Source of the DNA: Rhodococcus sp. HM1
GTDB lineage: Bacteria > Actinomycetota > Actinomycetes > Mycobacteriales > Mycobacteriaceae
Assembly: GCF_023218075.1 (NCBI RefSeq)
Contig: NZ_JALPTB010000067.1
Span: forward strand, 1-35,187
Direction: 5' to 3'
DNA: 35,187 nucleotides
Part shown: positions 9,101 through 21,100 of the stretch, piece after piece
How the letters are laid out: each line of letters begins with the position of its first letter
Numbering within the stretch: the stretch's first letter is position 1
Notes under the pieces: model-generated
Told to the model about the DNA's origin: nothing
Database searches by the model: none
What the model saw: the letters and a program-made list of their open reading frames with translations, nothing else
Position numbers and translations under genes: made by a program

Positions 9101-12100
9101 GATCACGTACGCGGTGTTGTCCGGATGCAACGGTGCGAGACGTTCGGCGTCGATGACCGGAGCCTCCGCGCCGGACGCGCCGACGTGGTCGTCGACGAGG
9201 ACCACCGCACGGTTGCCGTCCACCGCGAATCCGTCGCTCGCGCTCGTGAGCACGCACACCGGGTCGGCGGTGTCGAGGATGTACTCGGTGCGCTCCGCGG
9301 GCTGATCGGGATCGATCGGCACGTAGGCGCCGCCTGCCGCGGACACCGCGTACATGCCCACCACGAGGTCGATCGAACGGCGCATCCCCAACGCCACCAA
9401 CGATTCCGGGCCGACCCCGGCGCCGATCAGGCGGCGGGCGAGCCGTGCGACCCGGGCACCGAACTCGCGGTAGGTCAGCGTCGTCGTCTCGTCCTCGATC
9501 GCCGGGGCGTCCGGCGTCGCGGCGACCTGGGCGTCGAACAGCGACACCAGTGTCGCGTCCGGAACGGTGCGCGCCGTGTCGTTCCACTCGGTGAGCATCC
9601 GGTCACGCTCGTCCGGCGCGAGGATCTCGATGTCGCCGACCGGCGCTGCCGGATCGGTGACGATCGATTCGAGAACCCGCACGAACCTGCCGGCGAACGA
9701 CGCGACGGTGTCCTCGTCGAACAGATCGGTCGCGTAGCTGAACACCGCGTCGATCCCGGCCGGTGCTCCCGCGTCGTCGTACCGGTCGGTGAGGAACAAC
9801 TGCAGGTCGAACTGCGCGACGCCGGTGTCGAGTTCGAGACCGGACACCGTCAGGGCCGGCAGCTCGAGCGAGGTGCGGGACAGGTTCTGGAAGGAGAACC
9901 CGACCTGGAACAGCGGGTGGCGGGCCGTCGAGCGCTGCGGGTTCAGCACCTCGACCAGCCGCTCGAACGGCACATCCGCATGCGCGAATGCGTTCAGGTC
10001 CGTCTCGCGGACCGCTTCGAGCAGCTCGCCGAACGACAGTTCCGGACGCACACCGGTCCGCAGGACGAGGGTGTTGACGAACATGCCGACGAGGTCGTCG
10101 AGCGCCCGCTCACCGCGACCGGCGATGGGGGTACCGACGGCGATGTCGTGGGTACCGGACAGGCGCGCGAGCAGGACCGCGAACGCGGCGTGGGCCACCA
10201 TGAACAGCGTGGTGTTGCCGCTGCGCGCGACCGCACCGAGCCGCTGATGCAGCTCCGCGTCGATCTCGAACGTGACCCGTCCACCCCGGAACGACTGGGT
10301 CGCCGGGCGCGGCCGGTCGGTCGGGAGCTCGAGCTGATCGGGCACGTCCGCCAGGGCCTCGCGCCAGTAACCGATCTGCTTCGAGATCAGCGACGCCTCG
10401 TCGTCCTCCGCACCGAGCAGCTGCCGCTGCCAGATCGCGTAGTCGGCGTACTGCACCGCGAGCGGATTCCAGTCCGGCGCACGACCGTCCAGACGGGCGG
10501 CGTAGGCGGTCATCAGATCCCGCGCGAACGGCCCCATCGAGGAACCGTCGGCCGCGATGTGGTGCAGGACCAGCGCGAGGACGTGCCGCTCCGCGGAGAG
10601 GCTGTACAGGCGGATCTGCAGCGGCACCGCCGTGGTCACGTCGAACGCGGTCGCCGCCAGCTCGGCCAGCAGGCCGGGCAGCTCCGACTCCGTGGTCACC
10701 ACCGGATCGAGATCCGGGACCGCCTCGGCCGCAGGCAGAACGACCTGCACCGGGGCACCCGCGTTCTCCGGGTACACGGTGCGCAGCACCTCGTGCCGGG
10801 TCACCACGTCGGCCACCGCGGCACGCATCGCCGCCACGTCCAGGCGGCCCGTCAGGCTCAGCGCCATCGGGATGTTGTAGGCGGTGGACTCGTTGTCGAA
10901 CCGGTTGAGGAACCACATGCGCTGCTGCGCGAGCGACAGCGGCACCCGCGCCGGGCGCGGCTGCGCGTGCAACTCGAGCCGCCCGGATCCCGCGTGCGAT
11001 TCGATCCGCGACGCCAGCGATTCGACGGTCGACGCCTCGAACAGTTCCCGGACCGGGATCCGGGCGTCGAGCGCGGCTCCGAGCCGGGAGACGACCTGGG
11101 TCGCCACGAGCGAGTTGCCGCCGAGTTCGAAGAAGTCGTCGTCGAGGCCGACGCGCTCGACGCCGAGAACCTCGGCGAACACGCCGGCGACGATCTCCTC
11201 GATCGGGGTCTGCGGCGCACGGAACTCGCGCACCTCGAACACCGGTTCCGGCAATGCCTTCCGGTCGAGCTTGCCGTTCGCGGTGAGCGGCAGTGCGTCG
11301 AGCACGACCACCACGTCCGGAATCATGTACGCGGTCAGGAACTCACCGACCGCGTCGCGCACCGCGACCGGGTCGACGGTCTCGCCCGCCCGCGGCACCA
11401 CGTAGCCGATCAACCGATCGCCGGTGCGTTCGGAGCGACGGACGACCGCCACGGCCTGGGCGACCCCGGAACAACGGGTCAACGCGGACTCGATCTCCCC
11501 GAGCTCGATCCGGAAGCCGCGCAGCTGCACCTGGAAATCGGAGCGGCCCGCGTACTCGAGGAGGCCGTCGGCGTTCCACCGGGCGAGGTCGCCGGTGCGG
11601 TACATCAGGCCCGCCGAGCCTTCCGGCGCATACGGGTCGGCCACGAAGCGGCCCGCGGTCAGCGCCGGCTGCCCCAGGTAACCCCGCGACAACTGCTCAC
11701 CGGCCACGTACATCTGGCCCTGGACACCGACGGGAACCGGACGCAGCCGCTCGTCGAGCACGTACACCCGCAGACCAGGCAGCGCGCGGCCGATCACGCT
11801 CGCCGCCGACGACCGCGCCATCTCCGCGGTCAGCGCCAGGAACGACACGTGCACCGTGGTCTCGGTGATGCCGTACATGTTGACCAGCCGGGGCGCGTCG
11901 TCGCGGTACCGCTCGAACCAGCCGGTGAGCTTGCCGAGGTCCAACGCCTCGCCACCGAAGATCACGTGACGCAGCGACAACGCGCCGACGGCTGTGCCTT
12001 CGAGGGCGCCCGCGCCCGTGCCCTCCATCGCGGCCCGGTCTGCCTCCACGAACTGGTAGAACGCCGACGGTGTCTGGTTGAGCACCGTGACACCGTTGCG

Positions 12101-15100
12101 CACCACGAGTTCCCGGAACTGTTCGGGCGAGCGCGACGTGAAGTAGTCGACGACGACCAGCGTGCCGCCGTACAGCAGCGGACCCCACAGTTCCCACACG
12201 GAGAAGTCGAACGCGTACGAGTGGAACATCGTCCACACGTCGGTTTCGTCGAATCCGAACAGGGGCTGCGCATTCGCGAGCAGTTCGACGACGTTGCGGT
12301 GCACGACGGCGACGCCCTTCGGCCGGCCCGTCGAACCCGAGGTGTAGATGACGTACGCCGGGTGCGACGAGCGGAGCGGCACGAGCCGGTCCGCGTCGGT
12401 CACGGGCCGGGTGTCGAGCTCGGCCGGGTCGAGGGTGTCCAGCAGCAGGACCTCGACGCCGTCCACCGCCGGGATCGACTGCCGATCCACGGTGGTGGTC
12501 AGCACGACGACGGGCGCACCGTCCTCGAGCATGTACGCGATGCGGTCCTGCGGATAGGTCACATCGACCGGCAGGTACGCGGCACCGGAGGTGAGGACCG
12601 CGAGCAGCGCCACGATCAGCGACTCGTCACGCGGCAGCGCGACCGCCACGAGCGATCCCGGTCCGACCCCCGACTCGATCAGGCGGCGGGCCAGGCCGTT
12701 GACCCGGGCCGAGAGCTCCGCGTAGGTCAGCGATGTCCCGCCGGCCACCACGGCGGCGTTGTCCGGCCACGACTCGGCCGCGGCAGCGAACAACGACGGC
12801 AGCGTCGCCGCCGGATCGACCTGCGTGCCGGGCGTGGACCACGCCTCGAGGACCTCGGTGCGTTCGGTCGCGGAGAGCAGTTCGACGTCGCCGACCGCGG
12901 TCGACGGATCGGCGAGCAGACCGGTCAGGAGCCGCTCGAAACGCTCCGCGTACGACGCGACGGTCGCTTCGTCGAACAGGTCCGTCGCGTAGGTCCACTC
13001 GACGGTGTATCCGCCTTCGGGGGCCGACGTGAAGGTGACCTGGAGGTCGAATTTCGCGACATGAGCGTCGAATTCGACCGTGCGTGCGGTGAGCCCGTCG
13101 AGCTCGAGTACCGCCTGCGCCATGTTCTGGAACGTCAGCACGACCTGGAACAGCGGGTGCCGGTTCTGCGCCCGCTCGGGGTCGAGCACCTCCACGAGGC
13201 GCTCGAACGGCACATCGGCCTGCGCGAACGCGCCGAGGTCGATGTCCTTGGTTCGGGCCAGCAAGCCCGCGAACGACTCACCGAGGTCGATGCCGGTCCG
13301 CAGCACCAGGGTGTTGACGAACATGCCCACGACGTCGTCGAGGGCCTCCTCGCCGCGACCTGCCACCGGCGTACCGATCGCGATGTCGCCGGAACCGGAC
13401 AGCCGGGACAGCAGCACCGACAGAGCGCTGTGCACGACCATGAACGGCGTCGCCCGATGAGCCTGGGCGACCCGGTCGACGAGCCTGCCGGTCTCCGGTG
13501 CGATCCGCGAGACATAGTTGTTGCCGCGGTACGACGACACCGCCGGACGCGGCCGGTCGGCCGGAAGATTCAACTCCTCCGGCAGACCCGCCAGGGTCGA
13601 CTTCCAGTAGTCCAGCTGAGCGGCCGCGACCGACTGCGGATCGGCTTCGTCGCCGAGAATCTCGCGCTGCCACAGCGTGTAGTCGGCGTACTGCACGGCG
13701 AGCGGCGACCAGGTCGGCACCTCCGCGTGCGTGCGCGCCGCATAGGCGATCATCACGTCACGGGTCAGCGGTGCCATCGAGAAGCCGTCCGCCGCAATGT
13801 GATGCACGACGAACACGAGCACGCTCTCGGTGGCGGACACCTTCAGCAGGCGCGCACGAACCGGCGGTGCGAGCGTCACGTCGAAGCCGGCGCCGGCGAA
13901 CTCGGCGACGACCGTGAGCACGTCGCTCTCGGCGACATCGTCGACCCCGAGGTCGATCCGCGCCGCATCCGGCGGGAGCACCTGCTGGTACCCCACCCCG
14001 TCGATCTCGGGGTAGACCGTCCGCAGGGTCTCGTGCCGGGCGACGACGTCGTTCACCGCGCGGGTCAACGCCTCGACGTCGAGGGCTCCGGTGAGCCGGA
14101 TCGCGACCGGGATGTTGTTCACACCGGATTCGGTGTCGAAGCGGTTGAGGAACCACATCCGGGATTGCGCCGCGGACAACGGAATACGCTCCGGCCGTTC
14201 GGAAACCGCGGTGAGCGCCTTCCGAGCGCCCACTCCCGCGGACCGCTCGACACGGGTCGCCAGCGCCGCGACAGTCGACGCCTCGAACAGGACGCGCACC
14301 GGCACCGCCGTGTCGAGGGCGGCGCCCAGCCGGGCCGCGACCTGGGTCGCGATCAGCGAATTACCACCCAACGCAAAGAAATCGTCATCCGCACCGACCC
14401 GCTCCACCCCGAGCACATCGGCGAACACCCCCGCCACGATCTCCTCCACCGGAGTCGACGGCACCCGGAACTCCCGCGCCTCGAACACCGGCGCCGGCAA
14501 CAACTTCCGATCCAACTTCCCCGACGCGTTCAACGGGAACTCGTCGAGCACCACCAACGCATCCGGAACCATGTACCCCGGCAGCACCGAACCCAACTCG
14601 GCCCGCACCGCACCCGAGTCGACCACCGCACCCGACTCCGGCACCACATAACCCACCAGCTGCTGACCCAGATCACCGTCGTGCACCACCACCACGGCCT
14701 GCGCCACCGCAGCCACATCCAGCAACGCCGACTCGATCTCCCCCAGCTCGATACGCAACCCGCGCACCTTCACCTGGAAATCGGTCCGCCCGATGTACTC
14801 CAACTCCCCCGACACCGACCACCGCACGAGATCACCCGTGCGATACATCCGCGCCCCGGAGACACCGAAGGGGTTGGCCACGAACCGATCCGCCGTCAGA
14901 TCCGCACGCGCCACATACCCCCGCGCCAACTGATCCCCGGCCAGATACAACTCACCGGCCACCCCCACCGGCACCGGCGCCAACCGCCCGTCCAACACGA
15001 ACACCTGCGTGTTCCACACCGGCACACCGATCGGCACCGACACCCGATCCGCATCCGACACCTCGTGGAAGGTCACATCCACCGCAGCCTCGGTCGGACC

Positions 15101-18100
15101 GTACAGATTGTGCACCCGCACCGACGGCAACAACTCACGCAACCGCAACGCCACCGAACCCGGCAACGCCTCACCCGAGGCGAACACCAACCGCAACGAC
15201 CGCGCCTCGACCACCGACGGCTCCGCCACGAACACCGACAACATCGACGGCACGAAATGCACCACCGACACCCCGTACTCGACGATCGCCCGCACCAGAT
15301 ACGCCGGATCCCGATGACCGTCCGGCCGCGCCACCACCAACCGCGCACCAACCTGCAACGGCCAGAACAACTCCCACACCGACACATCGAACGTGAACGG
15401 CGTCTTCTGCAACACCACATCCGAGCCGGACAGACCGTACTGCGCCTGCATCCACAGCAACCGATTCACGATCGCCGCATGCGAAACCGCCACACCCTTC
15501 GGACGCCCCGTCGCCCCCGACGTGAAAATCACATAGGCCGCCCCCTGCGGCCGCACCACACCCCACCGATCCGCATCGGACAACGGCGCATCGGAAAAAC
15601 CCGACACATCCAACTCGTCCACCCACACCACGGACCGATCCCCCGGCACCGCAAAACCATCGCGCGAGGTGGACAACACCACCACCGGATCCGCCGTCTC
15701 CAGGATGTAACCCACCCGCTCCACCGGCTGATCCGGATCCACCGGCACATACGCACCACCGGCCTCGACCACCGCATACACAGCGACCAACATCTCCACC
15801 GACCGGCGCATCCCCACAGCCACCAACGACTCCGGACCCACACCCTCGGCCACCAGGAAACGCGCCAACCGCCGCACCCGCGACGCGAACTCCCCATACG
15901 ACAGCGCCACACCGTCGAACACCACCGCAACCGCACCCGGCGTCCGCACCACCTGCGCCTCGAACAGATCGACCAGCGTCGCAGCCGAATCCACCTCATG
16001 CGCCGTGTCGTTCCACGACTCCAACACCAACGCCCGCTCCTGAGCACCCAACAACGGGAGGTCACCGACCAGCGTGGACGGCTCCGAGACCACGGCCTCG
16101 AGCAGCCGCACGAAACGCTCGGCGAAGGAACGGACCGTCGATTCGTCGAAAAGATCGGTCGCATAGGTCAGTTCGGCGGCCATGCCGGCCGGCGAACCCT
16201 GCTCGTCGATCGATTCGGTGAGCGTGACCTGCAGATCGAACTTCGACACCTGCGCGTCGAAGTCGAGACCGCTCACGGACAGGCCGGGCAGCTCGAACGA
16301 CGTCTGGGCGAGATTCTGGAACGCCAGCATCACCTGGAACAGCGGGTGCCGGGCCTGCGAACGGGCCGGGTTGAGCACCTCGACCAGACGCTCGAACGGC
16401 ACGTCCGCGTGCCCGAACGCCCCGAGGTCCACCTCGCGCACCCGGCCGAGCAGGTCGCTGAACGACTCGGCCGGATCGACCGGGGTGCGCAGGACCAGCG
16501 TGTTGACGAACATGCCGACCAGATCGTCGAGACCGGCTTCACCACGGCCCGCGACCGGGGTGCCGATCGCGACGTCGTTCGATCCCGACAGGCGCGACAG
16601 CAGCACCGCCAGCGCGCTGTGCACGACCATGAACAGGGTGGTCGCGTGTTCCCGCGCGAACGTGTTGAGGGCCGAATGCAGTTCCGGTTCCACGGTGAAG
16701 CGGATGCTCGCGCCCGCGAAGGACGCGGTGGACGGACGCGGGCGATCGCTGGGCAGGTCGAGCTGATCCGGCAGGCCGGCCAGCGTGGCCGACCAGTAGT
16801 CCAGCTGACGTGAGATCAGCGAATCCGGGTCGTGCTCGTCACCGAGGACCTCGCGCTGCCAGAGCGCGAAGTCGGCGTACTGCACCGGAAGCGGCGCCCA
16901 GGCCGGGGCGTCCCACGACGACCGCGCGGCATAGGCCACCATGACGTCCCGGGCGAGCGGCCCCATCGACCAGCCGTCCGCGGAGATGTGGTGGACGACC
17001 ATGCCGAGGACGTAGTCGCGTTCACCGATCTCGAACAGCCGGGCGTGCATCGGAACTTCGGAGGTCACGTCGAAGCCGACGGAAGCGAGTTCGAACAGCT
17101 TGTCCTGGAGTTCCTCCGGGGTGACCTGCTCGGGTGTCAGGTCGGGAACGGTCTGCACCGCCTCCTGCACGACCTGCCGCGGGCCGTCCGGCGAGTCCGG
17201 GAAGATCGTCCGCAGCGACTCGTGCCGCTCGGTCACGTCGATGACCGCGACCTGCAGCGCGATGATGTCGAGTTCACCGCTGAGCCGGATCACGACCGGA
17301 ATGTTGTTGACCGCCGAGCCCGTGTCGAAACGGTTGAGGAACCACATGCGCTGCTGCGCGAGCGACAGAGGGATCCGGTCCGGGCGCTCCATCGGTGCCA
17401 GTGCGGCGCGACCGCCGGCACCGGCATGCTGCTCGACCCGGGCAGCGAGCGCTTCGACGGTCGAGGCCTCGAACAGCGCCCGGACCGGGACCGTGGTGTG
17501 CAGCGCGGCACCGAGCCGCGAGACGACCTGGGTCGCGATGAGGGAGTTGCCGCCCAGCTCGAAGAAGTCGTCGTCGACGCCGACCCGCGTCACGCCGAGC
17601 ACGTCGGCGAACGTGTTGGCGACGATCTCCTCGACGGGGGTCGACGGGGAGCGGAACACCTTGGTCTCGAAAACCGGCGCGGGCAACGCCTTCCGGTCGA
17701 GCTTGCCCTGCGGGGTCAGCGGGACCTCGTCGAGGACGACGATCGCCGCGGGCACCATGTGCGAGGGCAGGCGATCGGCGACGAACGCCGTCAGCGCGTC
17801 CACGCGCACCGAACGCCCCGGCACGGCCGTCACGTACGAGACGAGCTGGGCCGTGCCGGACACACCGGTGTGGCCGACCGTCACCGCGAAGTCGACGTCC
17901 TCGTGCGCTGCGAGGGTCGCGTCGATCTCACCGAGTTCGATGCGGAAACCGCGGATCTTCACCTGGAAGTCGCTGCGGCCGACGTACTCGATACGCGGCG
18001 TCGGCGCCCCGGGCACCCAGCGCACCAGGTCACCCGTGCGATACATGCGCCGGCCGTCTCCGGCGAACGGATCCACGAGGAACCGTTCGGCCGTCAGGCC

Positions 18101-21100
18101 CGCGCGGGCGTGGTATCCGCGGGCCACACCCGCACCCGAGATGTAGAGCTCACCGACGACGCCCTCCGGCACCGGGCCGAGCCTCGAGTCGAGCACGTAG
18201 GTCGTCACGCCGCGGATCGGGCCGCCGATGACGATCGGCTCGCCCGCGACCAGCGCGTCGGAGATGTTGGACGCGACGGTCGCCTCGGTCGGCCCGTACG
18301 CGTTGAACATCGACCGGCCCGGCACCCACCGGGCGACGAGTTCCGGCGAGCACGCTTCGCCGCCGACCACGACGACGCGCAGGTCCGGCAGACCGGTGGG
18401 ATCCACCGATCCCAGGGCCGCGGGGGTGACGAACGCGTGCGTGACCCGGCCGCGGACCAGCACGTCCGCCAGGTCGCTGCCACCGAAGACGGAGGTCGGG
18501 ACGATCACCATCGCCGCCGAACCGGCGGTCGCGAGCAGCAACTCCAGAATCGACGCGTCGAAGCTGGGCGAGGCGAAATGCAGTGTGCGCGAGGACGGCC
18601 CGATGCCGTACCGGTCCCGCTGTTCGGCCTCGAATCCGGCGAGGCCGGAGTGGGTGACCGCGACACCCTTCGGGGTGCCCGTGGAACCGGAGGTGTAGAT
18701 CAGGTACGCGAGGTTGTCCAGGCGCAGCGGGCGGATCCTGTCCGCGTCGGTGATCGGAGCCGGCGAGGCGACCGCGCGGTCGCCGAGGAATTCGGCGTCG
18801 TCGACCGCGAGCCAGGTGACGCCACCCGGCAGGACCGACCGGTACTGCTCCGTCGTCAGGCCCAGCTCGGCACCCGAATCGACGATCATGTGCTCGATAC
18901 GGTCGGCGGGGTAGTTCGGGTCCACCGGAACGAAGGCGGCACCGGACTTGGCGACCGCCCACCACGAGATCACCGAATCGATCGACCGCGGCACCGCGAT
19001 CGCCACCACGGACTCGGGGCCGATTCCGCGGGCGATCAGCATGCGCGCGAATTGCGAAGAGACCGCGTCGAGTTCGCGATAGGTCAGCGTCCGGTCTCCC
19101 GAGACGAGGGCCGTGCCGTCCGGGTTCCGGGAAGCGGCGTCGGTCAGCAACCGGGCCAGGGTGGCCGGTTCGGCACCGCCGGCACCGGTCGTGGAGACGA
19201 GCGCGCGCCGCTCACCCACATCGAGGATCTCGAGATCGCCGACGGACCGCTTCGGATCGGCGACGATGGCCCCGAGCAGGCGCTGGAACCGCTCGGCGAA
19301 GCCACGCACCGTCGAGACGTCGAACAGATCTGTGGCATAGACGAATTCGGCCCCGAGACCGACGGTCGCGCCGGTGCTGTCGGTGCGTTCGGACAGGGTC
19401 AGCTGCAGATCGAACTTTGCGACGTCGACGTCGACCTCGCTCGCCTCGATCGTCAGACCGGGCAGTTCGAGACTGGTGTTCCCCATGTTCTGGTAGGCCA
19501 GCACGACCTGGACCAGCGGGTGCCGGGACTGCGAACGTGCCGGCTTGAGAACCTCGACGAGCCGCTCGAACGGCACATCCGCGTTGGCGAAGGCCCCCAG
19601 GTCGATCTCCCGCACCTGCTGCAGCAGCTCCGTGAACGACGTCTTCGGGACGATCCGGGTCCGCAGCACCAGGGTGTTGACGAACATGCCGATCAGGTCG
19701 TCGAGGGCTTCCTCGCCACGACCGGCGATCGGGGTCCCCACGGCGATGTCCTCCGTGGCGGAGAGCCGGGCGAGCAGGACCGCCAGCGCCGAGTGCATGA
19801 CCATGAACAGCGAAACATTCTGTTCGCGAGCAAGTTCCTCGAGTGCGCGGTAGGTGCGTGCGTCGATGTCGAACCCGACGCGGCGACCCACGAAGGACTG
19901 CACCGCCGGCCGTCGCCGGTCCGAGGGCAGGTCGAGCTGTTCGGGGATCCCGGCGAGCTGGTTCGACCAGTATTCGATCTGCATCGCGGCGAGCGAGGTC
20001 GGGTCGGCCTCGTCACCGAGGACGTCGCGCTGCCACAGGGTGTAGTCGGCGTACTGCACGGACAGCGGCGCCCAGGTCGCTTCGGTCGATTCGGTGCGTG
20101 CGACATAGGCCGCCGCCATGTCGCGCGCGAGCGGACCGAAGGACACGCCGTCGGCCGCGATGTGGTGGATGACCATGGCGAGCGCGACTTCGTTCGCACC
20201 CATGCGGAACAGTCGGCAGCGAACCGGAATCTCTTGGGAGACATCGAATCCCGCCGATGCGAACTCGGCGAGGACTCCGGGAAGCTCGTCGGGACCGGCG
20301 AACTCCTCCTCGAGACCGAGGTCGACGTCCCCGATCGGCAGGATCAGCTGGTACGCCCCGGCACCCGATTCGGGGAAGACGGTGCGCAGCGACTCGTGCC
20401 GCTCCACGACGTCGTACAGCGCCGCCCGGAGCGCCTCGACGTCCACGTTGCCCTCCATGCGCAGCACGAACGGCAGGTTGTAGGTGGCGGCGGACGGGTC
20501 GAACTGGTTGAGGAACCACATCCGCTGCTGAGCCAGCGAGAGCGGAATCTCGTCTGGACGGGGGTAGCGAACGAGCGCCGGCCGTCGGCGATCTCCGGCG
20601 CGCGACTCCGAAACAGCCTGCGCCAGTTCGGAAACCGTCGGAGACTCGAACACCGTGCGCACGCCGAGCTGGACGTCGAGTGCCGCGGCGATCCGCGCGA
20701 CGACCTGCGTCGCGATCAGCGAATTACCACCCAACGCAAAGAAATCGTCATCCGCACCGACCCGCTCCACCCCGAGCACATCGGCGAACACCCCCGCCAC
20801 GATCTCCTCCACCGGAGTCGACGGCACCCGGAACTCCCGCGCCTCGAACACCGGCGCCGGCAACAACTTCCGATCCAACTTCCCCGACGCGTTCAACGGG
20901 AACTCGTCGAGCACCACCAACGCATCCGGAACCATGTACCCCGGCAGCACCGAACCCAACTCGGCCCGCACCGCACCCGAGTCGACCACCGCACCCGACT
21001 CCGGCACCACATAACCCACCAGCTGCTGACCCAGATCACCGTCGTGCACCACCACCACGGCCTGCGCCACCGCAGCCACATCCAGCAACGCCGACTCGAT

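Noticed and set aside
6320..16813. A 3497-codon open frame on the plus strand, and similar ones at 1685-6043 and 16832-23980
   Set aside because: They lie antisense to the NRPS genes, their translations are Arg/His/Gln-rich without any domain, and long antisense frames are a by-product of the high-GC codon pattern of the real genes.
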